The notes below the pieces were generated by a model. That model made no database searches and was not told where the DNA came from. It worked only from the letters and a program-made list of their open reading frames with translations. A program made the translations under genes and the position numbers. 64,000 nucleotides of DNA from Phaeosaccion multiseriatum. Taxonomy: Eukaryota; Ochrophyta, other classes. Shown piece by piece: positions 22,401 to 35,232 of this stretch. The stretch covers positions 2,294,001-2,358,000 of the forward strand of contig OZ218955.1 in NCBI GenBank assembly GCA_965112735.1, given 5' to 3'. Every line of letters begins with the position of its first letter. Within the stretch, counting starts at the first letter, position 1.

Positions 22401-25400
22401 GCGGGGAGCGCCAAGTCGAAGCCCGCTGATGGGGGTCCGAGCTGCTACCTCGGCTGCCCCCCACCACTCGCCTTCCGGGACCCCTCGCTGGGCCACACAC
22501 TCGCCCCTTCGTGGCACATGGTACGTACGCACGCGCGCACCCCGATTTTCTGTTTTCGGCATCCATAGCAACCACGTACTGACTGAGTGACTGACTGACT
22601 GACTGACTCGTCAGGGCCCGTGTTGGCTGATCAACGAGCCCCTGGAGGGAGAGCTCGCCACTCTGATGTTCGCCGTGGGCCCATCGTACACGGGGGCGTG
22701 GGACGGGGAGAGGCCTGTCCACGCAGCCAAGGCTGTCATATCCACCTCCGTGGTGCGGAGGTTGCATGCGTTTGGAGGAAAGGTGAGTGAGGCCGCGCGG
22801 ACACTTTTCACGGTGAATGGAAGTCGACTCGACTCGACTGCTGGTCACCAACCCCTACCTCGTGATTCCTTGGCGTGGTGCTGGCGCAGGCGGGCTTCAA
22901 CCCTGTCGGGGGAGATATTGGCACGGCCTTGCGACGCCGCTCGCTGCTGCACCTCGAGAAGTTCTTCAACGTGTCCGACAGGTACGGACGATCGTAGGCA
23001 CATGATGTGGCCAGTGCGTTGCCTCGTGTGCTTTGCCACCGCCTCTCTGACTGGACCGTGCCCCCCGCTCTCCCCCTTAGAATCTACCACCGCGCCGCAG
23101 AAGAGAGCGCGTTTGTGACGTCAACTTTCTTCGAGCTGCTGGCGCCCGAGAATCTGTGCTTCGCCTACAATGCGCACAACAGCGTCGCCGGGCAGAGCCT
23201 TGGGGGGGGAGACGCCTCTATGGAAGAGCGCCAGGCAGACGCCCCGGCACCGCCCGGTGTTGCGGCAAGTGTCAGAGTTGCGCCTCTGGCCAGCAGGAGC
23301 AACGCCGTGGCAGGCCATCTCGTCAACGGATGGCTCCTCAACAGGGGGGCAGAGGCCTCCACAGCGGTGTGGGCGGCCTTCCCCTCCGCCGCCCTGTACG
23401 GGGAGGGCCTCGTGGTGAGGCCGCAGGGACTGGCGAGAAGCCTCAGCGGCAGCGGGGGGATCCAGGTGGTGCTGCCTCTTGTGATGCGCGCACAAAACTC
23501 GGCGTCGCTGTGCTCCACCATCAGACTTATCGACGCTTTGGTCCGCGGCAGCGAGGTGAGGTGGGGCAGCAGACTGTGGCAGCCACACACACGCTATTCG
23601 TTACCCTTGGCTTACACCCTCCCTCCCTCATGTATGTCAGGCGAATACACGCTACATGCAGACAGGCGGGGGCTACTTGGTGCTCGCCAATCTCCTCAGG
23701 GAAAAGCGCTTCTTGCTCGGACAGAGTGTCATCGAGGCGTGCTTTGAAATGGTGGTAGACAGGACGCCAACGCTCTCCATCTGCGAGGCAGGCGACCAAG
23801 GTCCTTGCCCTCCCAAGGACTCACTCGACAAGAAGCTGTGGGAATGGGAGAACGAAGCCGTCTTCTCGCCGGAGAAGCATAGCGGCCTTGGTCCATCTAG
23901 CAGCCCGTTCCTGATTCTGACCGACCCCTATGCGCTGAAGCATCTTCTCATGTACCACCACGTGTGGGGCCTGGGCAGCAGAAGGCTCATGATCGACTTG
24001 CTGGCCTCTTTGAACAAGCTTGTGAGTCCGGAGAACGCCTCGGCCTACTGCAGATTCAACGCCCGAGTGCTACTCAGATGCGGCGTCTTTCGGTGAGTGC
24101 GTGTGTGTGTGCACAGCATCTCTCACAACAGAACGACGCGTCAGTGTCAAGGCAGGAGCTGAGCCCCCCCCCCCCCTCCGCAAAACGTGCATGGAAATAG
24201 GTGGGTGCTGCATCTCATGCTGGAGGCTGCGGACTGCTGCAGCAAGACCTCGTCGCAGTGGTCGGCAACGCTGCGCCCCTCTGCGGCGCTGGCGGCGGCA
24301 GGCCTGGACGTGCGGGACCCCTTCCTGACCCACTGCGCGTTGCTCATGCAGAGAGTGCTCGCCATCTGCATGGTGGACAGGGACTTTGACAGAGTCGTCG
24401 GAGCAGCCCTCAGGTGCGTTGGCGGATAAAGACAGGCAAAAAATGCATGGCCACCGACAAAGATGGACAAAAGGTTGCATGGCCACCGGCATAGCATGAT
24501 CCATCAGCACAGGTATTCCAATCCATCTTCTCTTTCGTGTGTCTTGTGTCTTGTATGGGGGCAACAGCACTCTCGCGGACGGCGCACCAGCCAAGTCAGC
24601 CACCCCCAAGAAACGAGTAGGAGCACACGAGGACACCACTGGGGGTGCACCAAGAGACTCAGCAGAGACCGCGGAGGGAGTGATGCAGAGGATGGGGATG
24701 GAAGCGGGGGAGGGCTCTCGCGGAAACGAGGTGCTTTCGGGACAGGCCCTAGTGCGGCTGAATCTGCTGCGCACTCTCCTCGAAGTGCTCACCCTGTGCA
24801 CGACGGCGGCCTCTCCCACAGAGAAGCAGAGGGAGGAGCATGTCCAGGAACGTCTTTTCTCCTCTGAGCCCAAAGCAGGGAGCGGGGACTCGTCCATCTC
24901 CTCGGGGAATCGTCCTCCGGGTGGGGCGCAGGAAAACGCCCACGTGGGCCACATGCTGGAGGGACGCTACGTGGCGGGGCTCGGAGTGCGCTGCTTGGAG
25001 AGTCAGGTCGACGTAAGCAGCAGTGGCAGTAGTGGCGACAGTGGCGGCAGTAGTGTATGCAGAGCAAACTGCGCAGGAGGCGCTGGCGCGCGTCCGCTCT
25101 ACTTTGGCAAGAAGACGCGGGTAGTGAGTGTTGCGTGCAGAGCGCTCAAGCCCGACTGGTTCATGAGCCTCCTCGAGACCGCAGGGGACGAGGCGAGCAC
25201 AGTGTGGGCCCTGCGCCTTCTCGGGACCATGATGGACGAGTCAGCGGACTTTGTCTCCAGCTTCTGCGCTGCCGAGGTGAGTGCTAACTTGCTACTGCCC
25301 TTTCTCCGCTTAGTACCCCCGCCCCCCTCAACCCGTTAACGGTGATGCACGACGACTAATAGTAACCCCCACCCCCTTTCCTCTTTCTCCTCTTCCACGG

Positions 25401-28400
25401 CGTGCAGGGCCTAAATGCGCTTGCCACAGTGGTGCCCAAGTGCTCGTGCTCGCTGCCGCTGGCTTTGATTGTGCTGGCCATGCTCTTCGGCGTGCCGATG
25501 GCCAAGGTGCCCTCCGCAGCCCAAGACATGTCCCACGAAAGCGTCTTGCTGCTCTTCCGAGCGCACGCCACGGGGCCGGTGTTGTCTTCTCCGCACGTGC
25601 TGCCCTGCTTGTCAGAGGTGCTGCTCCCAATCCTCAAGCAGAACCTGTCCATCATTGCCCCTCCGCCAAGCTCGGACAGACCCAGTGGCCAGCCACACCC
25701 TGACGAAGTGAGGGCAAGGAGGGTGAACAGCACAGTCATGGCCGTGCTGCAGCAGAGCATGAGGCAGAAGTTCGCGGGGGATGCGCTGCGCCGTCTCTTT
25801 CTCGCGCCCACTGGAGTTGAGGCCATCGTTGATGCCATGGGCGAGGCGTGGGGGAGGGGAGCAGCGTTTTGGGAAAGCGTGGACTGCCGGACTGTCCCTG
25901 ACCTTATGCAAGTGTTGAAGGAACTGCTCGGCGGCATTGTGAGCGAGGCCAGCTCTGGGAGCGAAGCCTTTCTTTTCATCCACCGCTTGCTCGTGTGCAC
26001 GGCAGGGCATTCGTCATCCCGCCGTCTCTCCCAGCAATTGACGGCGGAAGAAGGACTCTCACCATCCTCTGTGGAGGGCATGTCTCCTCTCGGAAACAGG
26101 CTGCATCAGCTCTTCAAGGACAAGCCTGCTGCCGTGGCGGAGGAGGGTTCTGACATAGGAGGAGGAGAAACGGGGGACTCTGTGGTGCCCACTTCTGGGG
26201 AGAGCTTTGGCATAGCAGAAACAGCGGTAGTAGTAGCAGCAGCGGCAGTTGGTGATACAGCAGCGATGGGTGACGAGGCTCTTCCTCCTCCTCCACCACC
26301 ACCGCCACAAAGGGGACAAGGTATCGGCCTCCAGCTGACGCTGCTGCTCGCGTTAGAGGAAGGTTGCGAAGTTCTCTTGTCCTCGCCCTCCAAGCCTCCG
26401 ACGGGGAATGAGCTTGACAATCTGGGCGCCACTGCCAGTGCCATTGCTGAAGCTATGGTTGGGGGCGTCGTGTCGGGCGCAACCGCAGCGGCGCATGCCT
26501 TCGCGCTGGCCTTGTCTATCCTCAAGGCTGTGTCGACGAGCAGAGCGGGTGCGGGGCTTCATCTGGAGGTTCTTTGTGCAGCTCATCTCATTGGGGTGGT
26601 GGCAATGCGGCGTCTGGCGAACACTACCGCCTCCTCCTCCTCATACCGTGTTGCGGCTGCCATGTCGCCCACAGAGCTCAGGGTGAGTACCTTTGACGAG
26701 CAAGATGTTGAGGGCCCCTCGGCCCAGGCGCTTGGTGGAGACGACATGGCCCTAGAACAAGTTCTGCAGGGCATTCTCTCCAATCTACCCTCTCTCCTCG
26801 CGCGAGTCCCCACTTTCCGCCCAACGGGAGGGGGGGGGGCAGAGAGGGGACCACAAGTGCCGATCCAGCTGCCACCCCGGACTTCCCTGCCGTCTTACGA
26901 CTCAAGACATCAGCAACAGCAGCAGCAGCAGCACCAGCAGAAGCCCCCTCGGGAAGGGGCGGCGGTTCACGAACGATCCCATTCTACGGATGCGGACAAG
27001 GACAGGCGGAGGTCGGGGGCTTTCGACTTTGCTGCCAAGGGTCTGGAGGGAGGGCTTGCGGCGGTTGGCGCGTCGGGCGGAGACAGCAGTCGGGAAAGGG
27101 GAGGAGGACGGGAGCATTGCGAAACTGTGGTGGAGCGCTTCTTAGCCATCTCAGACATGGTGTTTACGACTGGCGTTGTTGCCGAGATGGCACACTTGCT
27201 GCAATCCAATCAGGTAGGACGTGGCTTCCCTTTGTCGCGAATAACTTGTCTTGTCTTTTTTCTTCCACAGCACGTCATGATGTTTCGCCACCCGCCACCT
27301 GCCCCTCCTGCCCCTACCACCCCGCCCCCACCCCCCACAGCCGGAGCCAATCCGAACCCCTGCCATGAGGCTCGCAGGCCACCTTGTGGAGCAGAGGAGG
27401 AGCACCTTGGTGGACATCTTCGGAGACTTGGTGGAGGGCGGCTTTGACCTTCTCGTGCCCACTCGCGCGTCGCACGGAAGCAACAACACAGACGGCGACA
27501 GTGAAAAGGTGTGGTTTCCCGATAACAGTTTCCCGAAGCTTCCTCCAAGGCGTGATTGCGACGCTCAAGCCCTCGCTCACTTCATGTCATGCGTTATGAA
27601 CGCCCCCCCCCCCAAACTTAGGCGGAGAGCGCTCGCTTCATGGGCTTCTTGTTCTGGCTTGAGGCGCCAGAAGTGCAAAATGCAGTCCTGCTTCGCTTCC
27701 GTCGCGTGGCCGATCACTCGTACGCCCTTTTGCCGCGTGTGAGCAGCAAAGAAGGGCTTGCTGCAGCTCTCAGAGGGGCCCTTGCGAGTGGCGGGGTTTC
27801 ACCGGGAGGAGCGCTGGGCCTCTCGGGGGGAGGGGGGGGCAATGCCGGCAGCAGCAGCAGCAGCAGCAGCAGGAGTTCCGCAGCAGCAGCGGCGGCTGCT
27901 GGGGGGTTAGCATTTGGCAGAGCAGGCTTGGCAGGCTTGGGACAGCTGGGCGTTGGACTGGGCTTGATGGATGCAGATACGACTCACGAGCATGGGAGTG
28001 GAGGAGGAGGAGCTTCAGCACCAGTAGGAGCACATGCCGCAGGAGGAGGGGGGGGGGGGAGGAGAGGTGTCCAGGCCACAGTGCGCACAGGTATAGGCAT
28101 GATCAAGGCTGGCAGGGACTCCTCCATTTGGATAGACAGCTCCATACAGAGAGCGGACATGATTGCTCGGACGAACGAGAGGGTTTCCCTGAGCCACAAT
28201 CGCTGGGTGTGGGTGGGAATTGATGACCTGGCTTGGAGTGCGCGAGTGTGGAAGCAAACCCTGAAGCAGCTCGAGGGAGACTTTTCGCTGTGGGAGGGGG
28301 GGTTCTTCCGTCTCTTGGGACCGGGGGGTAGATGGCACGAAGAGATGTGGCGAGGAGCGCTGCCGTCGATTGGCGAAGGCGAAGGTTTAAGCAGCGGACA

Positions 28401-31400
28401 TGTGGATATGATGATGTTGAAGGCCCTTCACCAGAATGAGCACCTCAAACTGGACCTGACGGAAGGGCCGGAGAGGACGCGAAGGCGCATGCTCGTGGAG
28501 CGCGACTTTTATGATATGTATGATGTCGAGATCCAGGGCGCCGAGGCCGACCAAGCGAAGACGGGGCAGAAAGAGGGGGCCGACGCTGAAGCAGTGGCAG
28601 GAGGGAGCGTAGCCGATATTGTAGAAATAGAAGGAGCAGCCGCAGGAGGAGGAGGAGGGGGGGGAGGAGAAGCAACATCAGTAGGAGGAGGAGGAGGAGG
28701 AGGAGGAGAAGAAGAGGGAGGATCTCCAGCTGATGCAACGTCCGCGCTACTGCCCCCACCGAGTCCCACACCCGACGCGGGATCGTCTTCGAGTAGCGCG
28801 CAGCAGCAAACGACTGAGGACATCACTCAGCTTATCAAGCGTATGGGGCTCAGTGCGAACACACACAAGTCAGGCCGCAAGAAGCAGGCAGGAGCCACCG
28901 CCTCGATGTTCGAGTTCGATGACGACGATATCGACCACGCCGATCTAGACTTTGACCAGCTGCCCACGGAGGAAGTGCTGTCTGTGCTGGGGGAAGGAGA
29001 GGGCCAACAACAACAGCAGCAGCAGCAGCAGCAGGAGGAGGCCAATGGGGAAGGTTACTCTTCGCGTGAGGGGCTGGGTAGCGAGACGATTGAAGAAGGC
29101 GACATAGAGGAGCGTGAGAGCAATGGCGATGGTGGGGTCGAAGGGGGGGGGGGGGCTTTGCAGCCTGCAGATGTGAGCACTGCCACTGTGAAGAGAAAGG
29201 GGAGCGCTTCCGCCGTGCGGAGATTACTGGGAGGTGGCAGGCAACAAGCAAAAGAGTCCTCGACAGGAGGTGGGAGTGATGGCACTGCCAGCGGGGATGC
29301 AGGCGGCACGAGTACCACGGCCACCGGAAAGAACTCAGCTCCAGCCTCTGTGGTGGCATCCCCTGTCGCAATGACGCCTCAAAAAGATGATAGTGCTTTG
29401 TCTGTTGGCTCAGTCGTAGACACTCCTCCTGCAGTCGGTGCTGCTGCTGCACCAGGTGGAGAGAACCTTCGCTTTGAAGATCTCGTTGTGCAGCCTGATC
29501 CATTGCCCGCTGGGGGGGCCAAGCTGTGCGCGTGGACGGACTATAACATCATTGTGGGGCTGGTAGAGCCAGGTAAGAGGGGGGGGGAAGGGTGTCTTTA
29601 GCATTTGCTGCAAACAGGCCCCGTATTCAGTTTTTCGATCGCTCTCTCTTGGTTGTGTGTTTGTCGTTCTGTTCCCGAGCAGAAGACTGGCCCGTGGTGG
29701 CCAGCTACAACGCAGTGCGCTCGGCGGGACTCGAGACCAAGCAGGCGGTGGTGCTCGTTAGCAGGCATGCAGTGTACATTGTGGATGGCTTTCACAAGGT
29801 TTCGGAGGGCGACGGGGTAAATGGTCGAGTGCGGGGGGGGGCTGCATCGGGCGCTGGTGCGGCGCCCAGCACGAAGAAAGAAGACCCCTTGGTGTGGCTT
29901 CGGAGAGTGAGGGCAGGCACATCGAATACGGACGCAAGGAAGGAGAGGTTCGCGATCACGCTGCGGAATCCAGACGCAGAGGGCAGATGGGGAGAGCAGG
30001 GTGTGCAGAGCAAGAAGAGACCCCGCGATGGGCGTGAGAGGGTATCTGAGCAAGGAGTCACGGGGGCGGGGGCGGCAGAAGTAGACACGGTTCCGGTAGA
30101 GAACTCTTTGGACGGCGACGAGTACGCGGACGACTTGTCACTCTTCCAGGACATTGGCGTGCAGCGGCTGCACTTCGACACGGTGCTGGCCATCTACAAG
30201 AGGCGCTACCAGCTGAGGGACGTGGGCTTGGAGCTGTTCGACACCATGGGGAGGAGCGTCTTGGTGTCTCTCGACAGCACAGCCGAGCAGGAGGAAGTGC
30301 TCTACACCCTCCTAGGCAAACCCCTTTCGAACAGCATTTTCGCACGGAGCAAGACGAAGCTAAAGGTGGGGAAGAGGGTCGGCCCATCCACGCGTAATCG
30401 AGGTGTTCTTACTTCCCCTCTTGACTCGACTCTCTCCCTCATACACTATTCTGTCCTTGTTGCGTTGCGTCTCTTGCCAGGGCATCTCTGCGGGCTTGCC
30501 TCAAGCGAGAGCGAGCTATAAGAAGTTCATGCAGCAGCTCCGCCTGGCGCACACTAAGCGCTGGATGGCCGGCCAGATGACTAACTTCGAGTACCTCATG
30601 GTGCTCAACACGCTAGCCGGCAGGAGCTTCAATGACATCACCCAGTACCCGGTTAGTTAGTCCCCTCGCTACCATACGATACTTATACCGCGCAAGGAAG
30701 AAAGATTGTGTGCTTGACCACGTCCATCATGCTCCCAACCGGCAGGTCTTTCCATGGGTCTTGTCTGACTACACATCGGAGACGTTGAATCTGTCAGATC
30801 CGTCTATTTACAGGGACCTTTCCAAGCCGATGGGCGCGCTGTCGCCTGAGCGTGCACGCCAGTTCACAGAGCGGTATGAGGCCGTGGTGGAAGTCTGCGA
30901 GGAGGGCTTGGAGCCCGACCCCCCTGCTTTTCACTACGGCACGCACTACAGCTGCGCCGGCTACGTCTTGTATTACATGCTGCGGCTGGAGCCCTTCTCC
31001 CATCTCGCGCTACAGCTGCAGGTAAAGAGAGAAGAGTTGGTTTCAAAGCATCCTCCCAAACGTCTGTGTTGTCTCGCTTGACGTTCCGCTTCTTCTCGCC
31101 TGCCTGCTCGCGCCGCTCCCACCCACAGGGCGGGCGCTTCGACAAGGCGGACCGCCTCTTCCGCTCCGTGCAGAGCAGCTGGGAGAGCGCCAGCAGAGAC
31201 AACCTGCAGGACGTCAGAGAGCTCATTCCGGAGTTCTTCTTCTTGCCCGACTTCCTGGGCAACAAGAATAGGTTCGACCTCGGGCTCACGCAAAAAGGAC
31301 AGGTAAACAACAAACGAACGACGCGATCCGAGCTAGTCAGCGGAGAGTGCTTGGGGAGAAGCAACCAACACCCTTGTCTTTGACCTTGCCCTTGTCCTCG

Positions 31401-33548
31401 TACTGGTAGATCGTCCACGACGTAGACCTTCCTCCCTGGGCGAAGGGAGACCCCCAGCAGTTTGTCTTGATCCAACGCCAGGCGCTGGAGAGTGACTACG
31501 TGAGCAGCCACCTGCACGAGTGGATAGACCTCATCTTCGGCTTCAAGCAACGAGGGCCCGCGGCGGTGGCGGCACAGAACATGTTCGTGCATCTGACGTA
31601 CGAGGGTGAGGTGGATGTCGAGGCCATCGAAGACGAAATGCTCAGGGAGGCCACCATTGCCCAGATTCACAACTTTGGCCAAACTCCGGTACGGTGCAGG
31701 AAGGGAAGGAAGGGGTCAAGAGGGGCTTGAAGAGGGGCTTGAAAGTATGCTGTAGTCTACGTATAGCTTACGTACCTACATGCCCCCGATCCCTCTCTTC
31801 CGCTTCCGCGTCCGACCGACTCTACTGAGCAGGGCCGCCTCTTCAAGAAGGAGCACACTCCCCGCGTCCCGCCGGCGGTGGTCCGCATTGCTTCCTCTCC
31901 TTTCCCTTCGTCTCCGATGTCCTCCCCGTCCCCCATGTCGCGCGGCGTGTCCATGGCGCAGTCCCTCACAAGCCCAGGGACTGCGGCAGAGGGAGGCGTC
32001 AAGAGCGTGGACGCAAACGCCATTGCCTGGCACGAGCATCTCACTCCACCGCTCTGCATCGTGGGCGCCCCAGAGGCCGTGGCTTTACGACCCGTGGCGT
32101 TGGCTGCTGCAGTCGGAGTCGCGGGCGCTCGGAAGACGGCCATCGGAGATGCCTGTCTCGTAAAGGACAAGGTGATTGGAGTGGGCAAGGAGTGCGTGCT
32201 GTACCCACGGATGCTGGACAAGTACATTCGCTTCGGGGGCCCGAGCTGCGGCATCTCCTTCCATGGAGCTGCAGCGAGCACCAAGGGTGGCGCGGTACGT
32301 GTTCTCCTCGCCCCTCTTTGTGCGTTTTGTTGTTCCCATTCTCACTATCAGTGTGTCGATCGCCTCTCGCACAGGAGGATCGAGTGCTGAGTGTCCACTG
32401 CGACATGCACTTGGAGCCCATCACCGCGGTGGTGCCCACGGCAGACGGCTCCATGCTGGTCACGGGCAGTGCCGACTCCAACGTCAGAGTGTGGCGCATC
32501 GTCAACTACAAGGTGAGCCACGTACTTGCCATGCTTGTCAGGCTCTTGTTTCGAGTATTGTCTATCCAAGGAGATGGAGGTGCAAAACCAAAACGCTGCC
32601 TCCCTCCTCATTGCAGGTGATCAGCGGGAACAACGGCCTTCCGCACCTGGAGCGCAAGCTGGAGTTGAAGGCAACGTTCACTGCGCACGAAGGGGCCATT
32701 ACCTGCATCGCCGTCAACCAAGAAGTGGGCTCTGTGGTCAGCGGGGGGGAGGATAGCTCCGTGTTTGTGTGGGATCTGCGACGGAAAGCCTTCTCAAGGC
32801 ACCTCAAGGGCCATCGGCACGCCATTACCAGGTCGGTGGCAAGCGTGGAAAGTAGGGTCATCCAGGCAGGTAACCTTGTGGACACATGTTTCATCTCACT
32901 TTTTGCTTCACCCACCCACACATTCGCGGCAGTGTCGGCATCAACGGGAACAATGGGAATGTGGTGACGTTGTCTGGAATAGAGCTTCGCGTCTTCAACA
33001 TCAACGGCGACCTTGTGACCATGTGCTCAGCTGCGGGCAAGAGCAGACCGCTTCCACACGTAGCTGTGGCTACGGACTGCCCTGACTGGCAAGCAGGAGT
33101 TGCCGCCGTGACCGGACATGACAACGGCGATGTGTGCTTGTGGTAAGTGAAGGCTCGCGACATGGTACAGCTTGCGTGATTGTCTGCCGCTTCGTTTTCT
33201 GAGTCGGTTTCTCCCTTGTGCCCCACCCCCTTTCTCCCTCTCCCCCCCTCGCTCCTCAGGGGTATCCGCTGGGCTACCGCGTCATCGAAGACTCAGTCCG
33301 CCACCACGCACGCGCTCACAAGCTCTGCGGAGACTGGCCAAGCCGCGGTGCGGGAGCTGCAGCTTCTCCGGGTCCTGAGTGGGGCACACGCCAGTGGAAT
33401 CACCAGTCTTACCGTGTGCGCGCACCAACGAGAGCTGCTGGTGGGCGACGCGGCGGGCCAGATATCAAGATGGCATTGCGTCAGACTCGACAGCCTCCCG
33501 CAGGAAGATTTGGCAGACGTCTTGGCCCGCTCAGGGGGGCATCATTAA
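16499..33548 (+). CDS. Giant BEACH-WD40 protein (WDFY3/LvsA-like), about 30 exons
   Basis: A roughly 4,600-aa BEACH protein spread over about 30 exons with short GT-AG introns. The family acts in membrane traffic, lysosome size control and selective autophagy. The first ATG is 16499 ([13 protein letters not shown]). Order of parts: low-complexity N terminus; a long helical armadillo-like region (16.9-21.3 kb); a concanavalin-like segment (21365 to about 22500; [27 protein letters not shown]); a second helical region with Ser/Gly/Gln-rich inserts (23-29.5 kb); a PH-like module ([35 protein letters not shown]); and the BEACH domain (30481-31690; [63 protein letters not shown]). WD40 blades (32.37-33.5 kb; [46 protein letters not shown]) follow. 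The protein ends after the WD repeats without the C-terminal FYVE finger of animal WDFY3. It converges on UBE2C, 74 bp apart. Some internal exon ends are approximate. Confidence 0.92.
29005..29034 (+). repeat. CAA/CAG trinucleotide repeat coding polyglutamine in the BEACH gene
   Basis: About ten CAA/CAG codons encode a Gln run in the low-complexity linker before the PH-BEACH module. Nearby GGA/GGG repeats (about 28645-28710) code a polyglycine run. These are typical length-variable inserts between folded domains. Confidence 0.8.
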
Positions 33549-33622
33549 TTTTTGGAAAGATAATGCATCTACGATTTAATAATTATGATACAGGCGGAGA
33601 GCACCATTTACTTGGGAGTGTG

Positions 33623-35045
33623 TCATTGAATGGAAGTCGCATAAACAGACTGCGCTTTGCGCTTAAACTGCTCCTGGTCGGGCCAGAGCTTGGCCGCCTG
33701 GTCGTTGAGCGGAGAGTCGTTGTTGGGGTCCGCGAGCAACGAACATAAGCTTCGGAGGATGGTCGAAATGCTGTAGGCGGCGCTCCACTAAGGGCGGGGG
33801 CGAGAGAGAGAGGGAGGAAGAGGGAGAGATACGAGAGAGAGTTAACTGGTGATTTGGACGGCTTTGATCGGGGGAGAGCGGGAGGAAGCAAGCAGAGGAG
33901 GGAGGAAGAAGATGTAGTACGAAGCGTAAGGGACAGAGACGACGGACCTTTTCCTTTAGGATGTCCAAGCAGATGTCGCCATTTGAGCCCACTATTGTAT
34001 ATACGATATATATATTGTTGTTGTTGTTGCAAGGGAGGGCAGAGAGAGGGAAACAAACACACGAGAGAGAGACGAGAGAGAGACGGAGAGAGAGAGAAAG
34101 AGAGGGGGGGAGGGAGGGGGGAGGGAGTGGGGGAGAAGCGCGCAAGCAAGGGGGGGGAAGAAGCGTGCAACGCAGACCTTTAGCTTCGCCTGCAGAGGCC
34201 ACTTTCTCAAAGGGGCAGCGCAGACAGCCAACCAACCCAACCAACCACTCACTCCACCAACCAACCATTTGGGTGCCAGCATGCTGTCTCGAATGTGATC
34301 TGAGGGGGGCTGTACGGATACTCAAGAGGAAACTTCATTAGCAGTTTGTACGTTTGACCCTCATACTGGGAGACAAGAGAGGGAGATGGAGGGTGGGGGG
34401 GAAGCGAGTGGGTGGGGTCGCAAGGAAGAGAGAAACGAGAAGCCATTAGAGGGTAAAGCCCTGCTATACAGTAGAGGCAAAGGAAAGAGAGGCACGATTT
34501 GCGCGTTGTTCTCACCCCTTATCACTCACTCACCACAGTCTCCTTGCTTCCGGTGATGCTCGCGGTCCACTCGTAGAGGTTGTCGCCGTTCTGGTTGATT
34601 TGGTGGTTGGTGGGTTGGGTGGGTGGGTGTGTGGGTGGGCGAGCGGGCGGTTGATTGGTGAGCGGGTTGGCTAATATAATAGAGCTGCGTGGACGCTCGT
34701 TGTGTCAGCTCTTCCCCTCTCCGCTATCGGGGGGGGGGTGACCAAGGACATCGGGGAAGGCAAGGAAGGAAAGGAAAGGGAAGGGAATTGAGGGGAATGG
34801 AAGGGAGGGGAGGAAGGGCGGAGGAGGAGAGAAAAAGACGAGGAAAGGAAGGGAATGGGAGGGACGAAGGGCGGGAGAGGAGAAGAGAGAACTGGGGGAC
34901 GAAGGGCGGGGGAGGAGAGAGAAAGAAAACCCCACTCACTCACCGGAAAGGCGCTCACATCCTTCTCAGTCGACATCATGAGGCCCATGAGCTCTTCCTG
35001 CAGTCGCTTTGCAGTCGAGGCGCCTCCTGCTGCTGCTGCCGCCAT
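33623..35045 (-). CDS. UBE2C: Ubiquitin-conjugating enzyme E2 C (UBE2C/UbcH10-like), 5 exons
   Basis: E2 enzyme of the UBE2C group, the partner of the anaphase-promoting complex that starts ubiquitin chains on mitotic substrates. Exons 35045-34944, 34590-34534, 34365-34266, 33991-33948 and 33787-33623 join in frame to 155 aa. Key features: N-terminal KRLQEELMGLMM; PLEYPYSPPQITFET; then the active-site block HPNVGSNGDICLDILKEK, with catalytic Cys about residue 94 and the HPN motif about 84-86; then WSAAYSISTILRSLCSLLAD and PNNDSPLNDQAAKLW. The Ala/Gly-rich N terminus (MAAAAAGG) is shorter than in human UBE2C. Introns 1, 3 and 4 are CT-rich on the coding strand (GA-rich as shown). Closely related E2 groups are possible, but ICLDILKEKWSA strongly favours UBE2C. 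Confidence 0.93.
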
Positions 35046-35195
35046 GTTATTTGTAATACACGCTGATGCCGGAGGAGAACCAAAAAATAAAATAAAAAAT
35101 CTCAACCGTCACGCACAGCATCTGGCGACGACCCCGGCTATCGAGGTCCGACAGCAGCTTAAGACAACCATAGATGGCACTTAAAGGTGTAATAA

Positions 35196-35203
35196 TATAT
35201 AAA
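35196..35203 (+). promoter_or_regulatory. Possible TATA box of the WD40-protein gene
   Basis: The motif tatataaa lies 30 bp before the ATG at 35233 in the 187-bp divergent gap shared with UBE2C. If used, the 5' UTR would be only a few bases long, or initiation would be at the next in-frame Met (35254). Confidence 0.4.
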
Positions 35204-35232
35204 GCAGCTTCTTCTCCAGAGAGGAGCTCAGG

